Position numbers and translations under genes: made by a program. Below are positions 41,611 through 51,552 of a DNA stretch of 64,000 bases, piece after piece. The first letter of the stretch is position 1. Each line of letters starts with the position of its first letter. Source of the DNA: Semisulcospira habei (Eukaryota; Mollusca; Gastropoda; Semisulcospiridae); contig BTPG01000003.1 of assembly GCA_036245525.1 (NCBI GenBank), forward strand, positions 143,340,678-143,404,677, read 5' to 3'. The notes beneath the pieces are model-generated. The model saw nothing but the letters and a program-made list of their open reading frames with translations, did no database searches and had not been told where the DNA came from.

Positions 41611-43447
41611 ATGTCTGATTATGATAAGTTGTTCCAATCTTTTATTGCTCAAGCTACAACTTTGGGTATCCCTGATAAGGAACGTGCGAAATATGTACAG
41701 GATTGTTTTGATCGTCTTGAGAGGCAAAGGTTGAGGGATGAAAAGAGATTGGAAAAAGAAGCAGAAATTGAGCTAGCTAAAAAACAAGCAGATGTTGAGC
41801 TAGCGAATAAACAAGCAGATGTTCAGTTAGCATTAGCAAATAAACAAGCAGATGTTCAGTTGGAAAGAGAAAACGAAACAAATGGAACTTGAGTTACATT
41901 CTGAACGTAGACTTGAGGAACAAGATGCTGGTCATGGAAACAGAGGTAGGGATAGTAATTCTTTTGGTGCTAGACCTGTTTACCCCAAGTTGCCTCTTTT
42001 CAAAGAAAGACAAGATGATATTGATTCATACCTTTTTCGTTTTGAGACTCATGCTACAGCCCTTGGCTGGGATCAAAGCAAATGGGTTACCTTTCTTTCC
42101 GCTTTGTTAGAAGGTAACGCATTGAACTTGTACCACAGTCTTGCTGCTCATGGTCCTGTAGATTATCAGACATTGAAGGACAATTTGCTTAAGAAATTCC
42201 AGTGTACTGCAGAAGGTTTTCGCAAGAAGTTCCGTGAAATCCGACCAGACTCGAATGAACCTTTCCAAACTTTTGGTATTGAGCTAAACAGATTGTTTGA
42301 TCGATGGATAGCTTTGTCCGGTGTTCCTAGAGACATGCAGGGAATTATGAATCTTGTGTTAGGTGAGCAGTTTCTAGAATGTGTGTCACAGGATCTTGCT
42401 ACTTTCATTCGCGAGCGTGGACTTGTCACATTAGATGATATGGTTAAAACCGCTGAAAGTTATCGTCTTGCTCGTCCCGGAAAGAACTTGGCACGCAGAT
42501 CGGCTGCTACAGTTTTCGGTTCAGTAGGATCAGTTGATGTACCTGAAGAGTCACAAGCTGTTGCTGGCTCTGCAGATTCGCGCGGTGGTTACTCAAACTA
42601 TCGAGATCACGGCTACTGGAGAAATCGTGGTTTTCGAAAGACAGACCAAACACCCTTGGTTTCGAACCAAAAGGTCGAAGGTCGTTTTGATCAAACTCGA
42701 GGATCTTTGAAACGTGGACGTGGAGGTGGTTCGTTTTACACCAATTTTGATAATTGCCCTCTTTGTGATGGTAAAGGTCATGGTCCCAGGCAGTGTCCTC
42801 TTCGCAACAGTCCAAACCCTTGTTCTGTTTGCAACATTGGTGGTCATACTCGAAAAACTTGTCCCTTTGTTGTGAAAAAAACCATAGCTTCAGATGATAA
42901 GAGTAACTCGAGCTCAGGTTGTGCAGTTGTCCCTGTAGACTCGGAAGTTGTTCGCTCTATTTTTGATCAGTCAGCTGGTCACTTGCATTTAGAAATTGGT
43001 TCTGTCAATTCTACTGCTTGCTCAGTTCTGCGAGACACAGGTGCTACCATTTGTGGTGTTCGAAAACGTTTGGTTTCTGATGACCAGTATGTACCAGGTA
43101 CTGTCCGTTGTAAAACTTTTGGTGGAGAGATCAACATTTACCAGCAGGCTAAAGTTGTTTCTTGTCCATATTTTACTGGAGAGTTGCTTTGTTGTGTTCT
43201 TGAGGATCCAGTTGCTGACTTGATTGTGGGTAATATTCCACGTTTGGTTGTCCAGCAGGCCCAAGATACCAAAGTTGCTGCTGCTGCTGATGTGATCCCT
43301 GTTTCTGCTGTCACTACTCGTGCTCAGGCTAGAAAACAAGGTCTCCCGCACAAACCTCTTGTCACTGTGTGCGATGATTTGAAGGTCACTCGTGCTGAAC
43401 TCAGTTGCAGAAAGGTGATGCTACTCTGCAAGGTTGTTTCAATTTAG
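41611..43447 (+). pseudogene. gag: Gypsy Gag with zinc knuckles, fused to aspartic protease
   Basis: Starts at the ATG at 41611 (MSDYDKLFQSFIAQ). The first frame ends at 41892 after repeated LANKQADVQ-type units. The continuing sequence is in the +1 frame from about 41880 (KQMELELHSERRLEEQ). That part has a capsid-like region (LPLFKERQDDIDSYLFRFE, WVTFLSALLEGNAL, LLKKFQCTAEGFRKKFRE), two CX2CX4HX4C zinc knuckles (CPLCDGKGHGPRQC, CSVCNIGGHTRKTC) and a retropepsin active site LRDTGATICGV. A one-base indel near 41870 separates the frames. After the protease the frame ends at 43447 because of a second shift near 43410. Gag would form the particle and bind RNA. Confidence 0.85.
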
Positions 43448-44205
43448 CTGCCTCAGGTGAAGAAAAGGTTGTTGGTTCTGCTACTTATTCTTTCTATTTT
43501 CAAGATATTTTGCACAGGAGGTATCGGAAATCAAAGGATATTTTGCATCAGGTTGTTCCCGAGCAACTTCGTGCTTCAGTCATGACTGCTGCGCATGATC
43601 AACTTTTGGCTGGTCATTGTGGAGTTCGTAGAACTCTGACTCGGATTTTGTCCCAATTCTTTTGGCCTGGTGTTTCTGCTGATGTGAGTACTTATGTTCA
43701 CACTTGCGACATTTGCCAGAAAACAATTTCGAAAGGGAAAGTTTCCCCTGTTCCTTTGGCGACTATGCCTCTTATCTCGACTCCGTTCGAGAGGGTCGCT
43801 CTTGATCTCGTTGGACCTTTTCTCCTTTTTTGCTTCCAGGTGTCGAGGTTGTGGAGCCTCAGTGTGATGTTCCTCATGTGGACGTTTCAGATTGGCATAC
43901 TGTCCCATCAGTGGCTATTGGTGTTGTCCAAGATGATGATGTTGGTGGTCTTCCCACTATTCCTCTCATGTTCTTTACCTATTGTTTGGAAATTTTCCAA
44001 ATTTCTTTGGGGGGTCGATTTCATTCTCCAGACTGACCACAGACCGCTGACGTACTTGCATACAAGTCGCTTTAAGAATTCTCGCATCATGCGTTGGTCC
44101 TTGTCCTTACAAGAGTTTAGATTCAATCTCGAACCACTTCCAGGTACGCAGAATGTGTTCGCGGATCTGTTGTCACGCGCTGATCGTGATCAGTCGGTTC
44201 CATAG
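43408..44205 (+). pseudogene. pol: Gypsy integrase/RNase H remnant, RT deleted
   Basis: The frame reads LQGCFNLAASGEEK and then the integrase zinc finger: HDQLLAGHCGV...THTCDIC-type H2C2 (HX3-H as HDQLLAGH, then CDICQ), SQFFWPGVSADV, and the start of the core FERVALDLVGPF with the first catalytic Asp. The sequence is then spliced to other parts. A short segment is readable in another frame (VEVVEPQCDVPHVDVSDW, 43836-43890); then, in frame, WGVDFILQTDHRPLTYLH and IMRWSLSLQEFRFNLEP...FADLLSR, the end of RNase H. The rest of the integrase and the whole RT are missing, so the element cannot move on its own. Integrase before RNase H matches the Gmr1-like order. Confidence 0.82.
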
Positions 44206-44290
44206 ATCAAGGTTTCATAGTCGTTACTGTATTTTAACATTATTCTCCGAACTTGTAAAAAAAGACCCTCGGTCGGTTCTTTTTTTCGTT

Positions 44291-44300
44291 GAGAGGGGGG
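44291..44300 (+). promoter_or_regulatory. polypurine tract of the Gypsy element
   Basis: GAGAGGGGGG lies three bases before the 3' LTR start TGTAACG, as expected for the plus-strand primer. Confidence 0.75.
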
Positions 44301-44303
44301 TAG

Positions 44304-46300
44304 TGTAACGAACGCCTTTAGTGCATGTTTCGGTCGGACGATGGTGTGACGTCATTAGCAGTTGGACCGAATGTACACATGCGAATAATGTAGAGATAAG
44401 CATTGTTCACGTGCGGTAATGTAGCTGTGAGCGATGTTCACGTGTGACAGTGTGGGTTCGGGAAAAATTGCTAGTTAGATGCTATACCAGTCGAGCCGAG
44501 CGGTCGTTTTCGCTAGGGCTCTGAGGAAGAATTCTGGCTAGAGAATTCGATAGCTGTATATTGAATACAGGTATTTATTCTTTTATTACCGGTATTTATA
44601 ATGACCTATTACGCTATTCAGATGAAAAAGGAAAGTATTTTATGAATTATTATTAAGAGTGCAGAAGAGCCATGTTTGAAGGAAATGCGATGGCTCGTGT
44701 CTATACTTGTTTAGTCATGTAATTATGTGATATAGTTTATAACTATGATGTCATGTTGTATTCATTCATATGTGAAGATGTGGGACTGAAATAGGAATAG
44801 AAATCAGTATATATTTAGGTATACTTAATGATGAAATGTGCAGTAATGTTACGAATTGGAGGTGAGCTGTGATTGTAATATTTGGCTCATAATCCATTGG
44901 GTGTAGGTACGTAAAATGTGTGTAAAGTGTTAAAGTGGCTATAGGAATTGTGTGCACTGTGTTAAAGTGGCTATAGGAATTGTGTGCACTGTGTTAAAGT
45001 GGCTATAGGAATTGTCATAAGAATTATGACAATAGTGACTGTAGTATGGTGACATAAAGAAGACATTTTTCAGAGGAAATGATCTAGATCACTCTGAAGA
45101 ATAGTAATGTGTCGAAGACACATTCAGACTTTTTGGGTATAAGAGCGAACATTTATGAGTGTATAAATGTTGTGTACAACGGGGCCGGTACGGAGCGGAC
45201 ACCCCTGGTGTAGGGCCGATGAAGCTGTCCTGAAGGCATCACGTACGTGACCAGGTGCGGACATCAAGCCTTCATCTCTCCTTCGTCCTACCATCACTGG
45301 TGCTACGAGCAGCAACGGTAGCGAAGTAAGCCACAGATTCGTGCTACAGGGCCACATGCAGTGTTCCGTCAGTGTAGCTATTGTCGCCTAGCGCCGTTAA
45401 TTTCACGCCTAGGAATGTTCTAAATCTGTGAGTAGTCATTGAATAATATTCAGTTCGGGAATCTTCGTCAAGTCGTCAATGTGATATTGACTGTGTCGAC
45501 ACTAGTATAAAGAGGAGTCGAGTGACGTCTCTCGAGAGACAACGACCTCTACGGTAGCGAGTGAATGTGTGAGCGCTGAAGTTGTGAATAACCTATATGC
45601 CACTTGTTAGTTATTTGTGCAGATTGGTTTATATGATGTGAATTGTTATTGGTGTAGATTGGTTTATATGATAATTGTGTGGTTTAATGTATGCTATGAG
45701 TGTATGAGAATAAGTTAAACAGAGGGCAAAGAGAGATAACCGTGTGGCCTTTGTCCTTGTTTGTAAGCGCGTGTGTGGTGGATGAAAGAGTCTAGTAAAC
45801 AGAACACCCACCTTTATACAGATTCCCCCACCCGGGTCTGCCCTGGGGGACTTGGGTGGGGTTAACTACTTTTTAGTTCCCAGGGTCACCCTGGTCAGCC
45901 CCACAGGGTGGGTTTTACCCTATATTCTGGGGCATGTGTTTCTGTCTACCCTTGGTCCATTCACCTGTATTTTCCTTTTTTAAACTCTCCCTACTGTCTG
46001 CGCTGCCTGTAGCTCTTGATATTGGATGTGTGTTGCTAAATGGTCTTAGCTTTATTTAGGCCCCATGTCGTAGGTTTATTTAACGACATACATTCAATAT
46101 TCTGTTTATTTTATTTTTTTTCACAAGCAGTGCGGGCACGTCCTGAGAAAGTCTTGTTGCTGTCGGGACGTTAAGCAATGTACAATCAATCAATGTACAA
46201 TCAATTTATACAGATTGGCAGAAAGCCCACGCACACACTCATTCCATAAACGTTTATATGTAACAATTTAGTTCAGTAGTACACTAAAAACACCGTTACA
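44304..46300 (+). repeat. Gypsy 3' LTR, with SINE insertion
   Basis: Starts TGTAACGAACGCC and ends CCGTTACA. Against the 5' LTR it has an extra ~32-bp tandem unit (three against two, 44932-45015), small indels and substitutions, and a SINE at 45825-46204. The TATA-like GTATAAAGAGG is at about 45504-45514. It contains the single TGCTAT (45692-45697) that marks the empty Polinton site. Confidence 0.9.
45825..46204 (+). mobile_element. SINE-like retroposon, copy 1
   Basis: ~380 bp, beginning CCCCACCCGGGTCTGCCC and ending GACGTTAAGCAATGTACAAT with a short AATC-repeat tail. Flanked by the exact duplication TTTATACAGATT (45813-45824 and 46205-46216), and absent from the 5' LTR at the same place. 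The same 5' end is seen in all three copies, so it is full-length rather than a 5'-truncated LINE. I see no A and B boxes; the head is GC-rich with CCCCACCC and GGGTGGGG able to pair. Confidence 0.85.
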
Positions 46301-46305
46301 ATGCA
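46301..46305. repeat. Gypsy target duplication ATGCA, right
   Basis: Directly follows the LTR end GTTACA and matches 23042-23046. Confidence 0.85.
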
Positions 46306-46347
46306 CCCGCTGTCTGTCGCCAAACTAGTGCAGAACAGCAGAGCAGC

Positions 46348-47556
46348 TTACGTCGCGGCTGCGTCACCAAGTAGATCAACGGGGTTCCCTGCTATTTCGG
46401 ACACGGAATCCTCACCAGCTGATGGTGGTGACGTCACAGTTGCAGTTTCCCTGTCGGTTCGTACCGCTCGCTTTCTCTGTGAATCCTCAGACATAGGGCT
46501 GCTACGCTGACGTTTGGACACAGAGCACGAGCGCGATCTCCCTGTACCCCGGAAATCAAAGGTGGTTTGTGTGGAGGGTCGCCCTCTCGCTGTAAAGGGC
46601 GTATTGGGGGGATCCATGGATGACACTGGTGTAGATGTGGCCGTGGTGATGGCACTAGTTGTCATTGTTGAGGAGGTGGTTGCCGCGGTCGCCCTTGTAG
46701 TCGTCTGATTGCCCGACCCCACGGGCTGGCTGGGGCCTGACGCTGAAGGTCCTGGGTTCGAAGGCCGGGGTGAGGGTCGATGGCTTGGGGTAGGGGCGTG
46801 CTGGGTGGCGGAGGGGGTTCCAGCGACAACGGAGGAGGGTGGGGGAGAGGGCTGGGGGCAGGTGGGGTCTCCGGCTTTATGCCCGGGGGTACGGCACGTT
46901 CTGCAGACGATGTCCATCTCGCATGTGACCGCCCGATGGCCTTGTCGTAGACACCTGGAACAGGAGACCGTGGCTGCATTCTGACGCTGCTTCCGGTGGT
47001 AGAGACTGGCTGTGCATGCGCCGATCTTCACCTGGTTGGGCAGAGGTTCCCGAGGAATTTCAATGTAGACAAATCTCCTGCCTGTTAGCCACCGCGTCAG
47101 GCCTCCCCTCTCATCCCTGTCCCTCTCCATCAGCAAGTTGGATCGTGGCTTGCAGCCCAGCCTGGTGATTATGGCTTCAATTTCTTGGTTACTGTATGAC
47201 ATCGGAACATTCCCGATAATAAGTTTAGTCGTATAGACTTCCTGCCCGTCGTCTGCCGATCGCACTATAAATGGATTTTTATCAAACAGCGTGACTAATT
47301 GGCCCCTGACAGTCATGCCTTGCAGCAACAATTTCACTCTAGCCTCAGTAGTCTTAGGATAGAGCCTCCACAGGCCCCCTATTATCTGGGCACCAATGAC
47401 CGTGTTGTAGCCGCTGGTACTCTCTGCCGCGGCACACATCTCGCGCACGGAGTAAGGTGGGGAGTTCTCGGCCAAGTGTAGATTTCTGCACGGGATGAAC
47501 GTGGCCGGGACACCCCTGTCGCCGGTCGTCTTTGCACCGTTGTATGTGTCAGTCAT
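46348..47556 (-). CDS. ORF1: LINE ORF1: RNA-binding protein with CCHC knuckles
   Basis: 402 aa, starting MTDTYNGAKTTGDRGVP at 47556, with no internal stop. The N-terminal half includes GLWRLYPKTTEARVKLLLQGM, KLIIGNVPMSYSNQEIEAII (about 112-131, RRM-like pattern) and RRFVYIEIPREPLPNQVKIG. Two CCHC zinc knuckles follow: CSRCLRQGHRAVTC (about 198-211) and CRTCRTPGHKAGDPTC. The C-terminal 170 residues are Pro/Ser/Thr-rich and basic, with SKRQRSS and QRKRAVR as possible nuclear signals. This is the layout of Tx1-like ORF1, which coats the element RNA. Its stop lies 48 bases from the Gypsy insertion; ORF2 of the same LINE is on the other side of that insert. Confidence 0.82.
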   Translation of the reverse strand: MTDTYNGAKTTGDRGVPATFIPCRNLHLAENSPPYSVREMCAAAESTSGYNTVIGAQIIGGLWRLYPKTTEARVKLLLQGMTVRGQLVTLFDKNPFIVRSADDGQEVYTTKLIIGNVPMSYSNQEIEAIITRLGCKPRSNLLMERDRDERGGLTRWLTGRRFVYIEIPREPLPNQVKIGACTASLYHRKQRQNAATVSCSRCLRQGHRAVTCEMDIVCRTCRTPGHKAGDPTCPQPSPPPSSVVAGTPSATQHAPTPSHRPSPRPSNPGPSASGPSQPVGSGNQTTTRATAATTSSTMTTSAITTATSTPVSSMDPPNTPFTARGRPSTQTTFDFRGTGRSRSCSVSKRQRSSPMSEDSQRKRAVRTDRETATVTSPPSAGEDSVSEIAGNPVDLLGDAAAT

Positions 47557-47745
47557 TTTTACAAGGGAATACGTCTAAGAGTACAACTTAGAGTCACAAG
47601 TTTTATGTAAACTAGAATAATGTCTCGCCGACCACTGTACCAACTCCTGCGGGGGGGCACGTCCTGTAGCTACAGTAAATCGCCAGTGAAAACACACAGT
47701 ACCACAAAGCGTGGCGAACGACACCATTCGCCTACCGGAAGTGAT
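47557..47745 (-). promoter_or_regulatory. 5' UTR of the Tx1-like LINE
   Basis: 189 bases between the ORF1 start and the 68-bp direct repeat. Such elements carry an internal promoter here; I see no specific motif. Confidence 0.45.
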
Positions 47746-47813
47746 CGTGGACAGTTTAAAGGGCGCGTTTTGCGCTATATCTCGAGAACGGTTTATCGAA
47801 TCATCATAATTCT
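47746..47813. repeat. 68-bp direct repeat, right copy (LINE target duplication)
   Basis: Matches 18725-18792 base for base by eye. Beyond it the flanks differ (left copy followed by the reversed poly(A), right copy followed by TTTTGTGTTTTCC). Confidence 0.75.
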
Positions 47814-48206
47814 TTTTGTGTTTTCCTTCACTCACCGTCACTGTGCAAGTCTTGTACCATGTATATCGACGCAAAATGTTGCTTGCCGATACCTACTGAG
47901 TATTGATGTATAATGTGTCTTATTTGAGTCTATGAACCGTACAATCAGCACATATGTCTGAAGCAACAACCCCTCCCCGCCCCTCCCCCTCCCTCGCCCT
48001 TGATCGACAGTCGGATTGGAGGTGATCGTAAGTCGGACGGTGTGCCAAACATAGCATATAAACAATAATTTAAAGCTGGTATCTTGTGTAAGTACCTCTC
48101 ATTGCAGTTTAAAGACTGCCGAGGCGAATAGTCACACTTTAGTGCATAATAAACATTCAGTTGTCTTACGGAGCTTTGACTGGTCGCCCATTTGATATGT
48201 GAATAT
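47814..48206. other. no recognisable gene
   Basis: Right flank of the nested LINE. It contains a C-rich run (47967-47999). No motif-bearing ORF. Confidence 0.4.
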
Positions 48207-48420
48207 AATTCATTCTATCCACGACACACCACAGCAAGATATGGGTCGATCATGATAGTTCAAGGGTGGTGGCAGAATAGCTTGGCGCCTATAGGCGCCA
48301 AGCTATTCTGCGACCACCCTTGAACTATCATACGGTCGATCTGTCTCCAGAACTGTAAAACAGTCCTCAGAGGATAACTCCAAAATGTGGGTATTTCGTA
48401 TCTCGGGCACAATGAGTGAA
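48207..48420. mobile_element. palindromic MITE, family A
   Basis: The ends AATTCATTCTATCC and CGGGCACAATGAGTGAA are slightly decayed family A ends. The hairpin core (GGTGGCAGAATAGCTTGGCG with CGCCAAGCTATTCTGCGACC) is almost perfect. Confidence 0.7.
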
Positions 48421-48486
48421 AGAAGATCAAACCTCTTCCTAATCTAACATTTACTATGATTATTATGGTCGGCTTCGACACTGATT

Positions 48487-48584
48487 CCCAGTGCGCAAAG
48501 GCCATCGGGTCGCCGTTGGCCCGCGCAAGACTATGCGCGGGCCAACGGCGCCGGCATCGGCCCGATGGCCTTTTGCGCATTGGG
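48487..48584. repeat. family C palindrome, best-preserved copy
   Basis: The outer arms CCCAGTGCGCAAAGGCCATC and GATGGCCTTTTGCGCATTGGG and the inner arms CGCCGTTGGCCCGCGCA and TGCGCGGGCCAACGGCG form a ~98-nt hairpin with a very small loop. Confidence 0.7.
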
Positions 48585-48796
48585 TTATTATGTCTGTGGC
48601 TTTGACCATTAGTTACATACAGTTTAACTGATATGATCGAGTTCTCAACGAAAAATGAATGGCGGAATGGATTGGAAAATTGTTCATAGGTTCGTTTTCT
48701 ACAGAAAAAAATAAAATAATGATGATGATAATAATAATAGTTCGCAAGTGTTTCTTTTTCATTAGAGAAATAACGACATATTAAGTGCTGATCAGT

Positions 48797-48950
48797 TACC
48801 CCATTAAACCCGGACTCCCTGCAGCAGGAGATGGATTGACCATGATAATTCAAGGGTAGTGCCAGACTAGCTTGGCGCCCAAAGGCGCCAAGCTAGTCTG
48901 GCACTGCCCTTCAATTATCATGGTCGATCCATCTCCTGTATCTGGAGAGA
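48797..48950. mobile_element. palindromic MITE, family B (right end missing)
   Basis: Core AATTCAAGGGTAGTGCCAG with partner CTGGCACTGCCCTTCAATT, and a perfect GACTAGCTTGGCGCC inverted repeat. The left end keeps TTACCCCATTAAACCC. The right terminal repeat is not found. Confidence 0.6.
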
Positions 48951-49061
48951 TAATAAAGTGGACAGTTGATAGGCACCACTCCCCTAATCAATACATTTAT
49001 CAACTAGCCATTCAGACAAACGAACTCCAACACTTACCGCCAATGCCTCTATTACCTAGCC

Positions 49062-49446
49062 ACCCACACCCGGGTCTGCCCTGGGGGACTTGGGTGGGGT
49101 TAGGTATTTTTTAGTTCCCAGGGTCACCCTGGTCAGCCCCACAGGGTGGGTTTTTCTCTCTATTCTGGGGCATGTGTTTCTGTCTACCCTTTGTCCATTC
49201 ACCTGTATTTGCCTTTTTAAAACTCTCCCTACTGTCTGCACTGCCTGTAGCTCTTGATATTGGATGTGTGTTGCTAAATGGTCTTAGCTTTATTTAGGCC
49301 CCATGTTGTAGGTTTATTTAACGTATTTGACCGGCTGGCGACATACATTCAATTTTCTGTTTAGTTTTTTTTTTCACAAGCAGTGCAGGCACGTCCTGAG
49401 AAAGCCTTGTTGCTGTCGGGACGTTAAGCAATGTACAATCAATCAA
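49062..49446 (+). mobile_element. SINE-like retroposon, copy 2
   Basis: Begins CACACCCGGGTCTGCCC and ends GACGTTAAGCAATGTACAATC with an AATC tail. Flanked by a 14-base duplication, TCTATTACCTAGCC (49048-49061 and 49447-49460). It contains GTATTTGACCGGCTGGCGAC, which is missing from copy 1. Confidence 0.85.
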
Positions 49447-49601
49447 TCTATTACCTAGCCGTACTATTTCCACCTCAGAAATCATTCAAAGCAACGATTT
49501 TGGATCAGCTGCCAACCCGCGATTATTAAGGCAGATCCCCACCTAAATAATTAATGCTGTCATTGACTTCTTTAAACAAAATTATTATATTACATTATAA
49601 A

Positions 49602-50046
49602 ATGAATCGAGACGAATTGCTACTTTTAAACGATATCTGTGCTGTAGAGAACAAAGATTTAGACTCTAAAAAACAACGCCTTCTCTCTGTTGTTGTTTCT
49701 GGAAAATCAAAAGCTTATCTTGGTAAACAATACATGACAGAAGACATAGAATCTCTCACCGCTGACGAGCTAATCAAACTACATTCAAAAATGAAAATCA
49801 CATTAGTTCACTAATGACACGTGATTTGAGTCGATCTCTTGTCTGCCTATACACAAAAGCTGTGAGTCACTTCCTACCTGTTGATAGTGACAGCCTATCA
49901 CACGACCTTGAAAGCAACCCTATTGTTTCAAGTTCAATAGGCAAATTAGCATGCCTTATGTTTTACAAGTTTGGGAATTACCTTGCACCTGTGGTAACCT
50001 TGCTTGTAACTGGGAGTCATATTGATTTTTCTAAAATAAATTTTAA
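49602..50046 (+). pseudogene. 173-aa protein homologue, interrupted
   Basis: ATG at 49602 (MNRDELLLLNDI) preceded by CATTATAAAATG, as in copy 1. A one-base indel near 49790 shifts the frame after LTADELIKLHSK; the rest (MTRDLSRSLVCLYTKAV, DLESNPIVSSSIGKLAC) is in another frame. The last codons are cut by the TTAA-flanked element at 50047. Confidence 0.8.
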
Positions 50047-50473
50047 AGCTGAGGTGCAATGAGAAAAACCTGCCCAGCGCGTGTTTTAAAAAGACTACAG
50101 GACCCAGCTTGGGCCATGCCCCTAAGTGGGTCAAATCGGTTCGTAACTCAGTTGACGGAGTTGGCAACTGCGTATCCCGAGCTTGCAAAACTCTCGGAAA
50201 ACGACAGACCACTTCCTGTTGCACGGAAATCGTCGCGATTAGCAGATCGGACAACAGCAGACGATTCTGTGACACTTTGAAACTGACCGACAGCCACGGA
50301 TTTTACGCGCTGGGGACTATGATGGCAGAATGTACGGCTGTACATGCTGTAAGTATGACTCCTGACACTTTGTAGTTGTGAACAAATTTTTTTCAACACG
50401 TACCTCCAGTCCAATATAGGCTAATATAAATAAATAAAGAAGCATTGTGATGTACAACCAATACAGTAAATTG

Positions 50474-50505
<32 letters not shown>

Positions 50506-51056
50506 TCGACTGTTTACATAGATGCCAAAAGATACAAGGTCGCCATGGGTCAAGCTGATTTTTAGTAGCTGCCCTTCGTATGGAGAAAACAAATTGCTGT
50601 AGGCCACTCCAGATGAAAAGATATAACAACAAACACTAAACGACAAATAACCCCTCCTTCCTCACCCTTCCGATATCAAATAAGCTTCAGGCTGTACTGT
50701 GTAACTTACGGATAGCTCGGCCTGGTCCATATCCAGTGTGCGTCCAGGCAAGGCACAAATGGCCTGCTCTGTCCGTCGGGTGGTTGAGTGTCGTCTGCTA
50801 CTGTTGATATCAATAAAAAATATCGCTGGTTTAGATCAGTGATCGCTGTGCCCACTCGCAAACAGGAAGTGGCCTGTCTTTTTCACGGGAGTTTTGCCAG
50901 CACGACAAACGCAGTTGAAAACTCAGTCAACTGAGTCAGTTGCAAACCGGTTTGCCGAAGTTAGCCGAACGTTCACGAAGACAGGGCCCTCGCTGGGTCC
51001 CGCAAAGTTTTTTTAAAACACGTGCGGGGTGGAGTTTTTTTTACTGTTTCTCAGCT
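50047..51056. mobile_element. 1,010-bp TTAA-flanked foldback transposon
   Basis: Interrupts copy 2 between the 173-aa and 143-aa genes and has no counterpart in copy 1. TTAA is present at both edges (50043-50046 and 51057-51060), and the ends AGCTGAG and CTCAGCT are inverted. About 220 bases at each end are imperfect inverted repeats: for example CGTGTTTTAAAAAGACT, GGACCCAGC, CTCAGTTGACGGAGTT and ACCACTTCCTGTTG at the left recur inverted at the right. No transposase ORF, so non-autonomous; TTAA suggests a piggyBac-type target. A GA microsatellite lies at 50478-50504. Confidence 0.75.
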
Positions 51057-51071
51057 TTAAATTAGAAGAAA

Positions 51072-51516
51072 ATGGACGAGACCCAGACGACTCCACATCA
51101 GAGTCCTGTCTTGACACAAGTTCAAACGGTGACTAAGGTTAAAAGTCCAGGTCGAATAGAGGCTGGGAAAAGATTAGCTGAATATAACAAAAAAAAAAGT
51201 ACAGCTTCAAGCATTAACAGAAAAGACTCAAGTAACTGACACACCGTCAACAGCACCGGTGTCACTACCATCAGAACCAACACCCTCACACCCCCAACAA
51301 AGTGAGAGACAAACAACTGAGTCTAAACCAAAAATATCAAATTATATAGTTGCTGGATTTGTTCTTGGATTTGGTTACGTAGGTTACCAATTATACAACA
51401 AATACAAACCACAGACTCGAACAGTGTCCAAAAAATCAAGCACTCCAAAAATAAAAGAAGTAGTCGCCACATTACCAGCAACATCCAAAGCCGTGGACCC
51501 ATTTTACATGCAGTAA
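51072..51516 (+). pseudogene. 143-aa membrane protein homologue
   Basis: ATG at 51072 (MDETQTTPHQSPVLTQ). A longer A run near 51190 shifts the frame after RLAEYNKK. The membrane segment YIVAGFVLGFGYVGYQLY and the tail KYKPQTRTVSKK are kept. The single defect is in a homopolymer, so it may be a sequencing error. Confidence 0.75.
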
Positions 51517-51552
51517 ATAAATTTATTATTTAAATTTTTGTGGTATAAGAAA

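Larger units (their letters stand above)
23047..46300 (+). mobile_element. Gypsy (Gmr1-like) LTR retrotransposon carrying two later insertions
   Basis: LTRs start TGTAACGAACG and end GTTACA; 5-bp duplications flank the element. The 5' LTR is 23047-24418 plus 40394-40611 (split by the Polinton) and the 3' LTR is 44304-46300 (split by a SINE). The internal part (40612-44303) is only 3.7 kb and codes for Gag, a protease, an integrase zinc finger and the end of RNase H; the integrase core and the RT are deleted. The order protease-integrase-RNase H, with integrase before the RT/RNase H unit, is that of the Gmr1-like group of Metaviridae rather than of usual Gypsy elements. It lies in the opposite orientation to the LINE it disrupts. 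Confidence 0.88.
18793..47745 (-). mobile_element. Tx1/L1-like LINE split by a nested Gypsy element
   Basis: On the minus strand: a 5' UTR of 189 bp, ORF1 (47556-46348), a short spacer interrupted by the Gypsy element at 23047-46300, ORF2 (22846-19148), a ~350-bp 3' UTR and a poly(A)-like tail (T run at 18793-18817 on the plus strand). Without the insert the LINE is about 5.7 kb, a normal length for a two-ORF element. A 68-bp direct repeat flanks it. The RT motif set (RPISLTNTDYKILAK, FIKGRKISD, MYADD) belongs to the L1/Tx1 group. ORF2 has three frameshifts, so this copy is inactive. Confidence 0.8.

Noticed and set aside
41850..41895. Programmed frameshift in gag
   Set aside because: The shift is +1 without a recognised slippery site and lies in an A-rich run; a simple indel is more likely, and a second shift follows near 43410.
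43820..43845. Splice acceptor (T-rich tract then CTTCCAG) in the Gypsy pol remnant
   Set aside because: It coincides with a deletion joint and there is no matching donor. Probably chance.
46709..46984. Plus-strand 91-aa Gly-rich ORF
   Set aside because: Antisense shadow of the Pro-rich C-terminal region of LINE ORF1.
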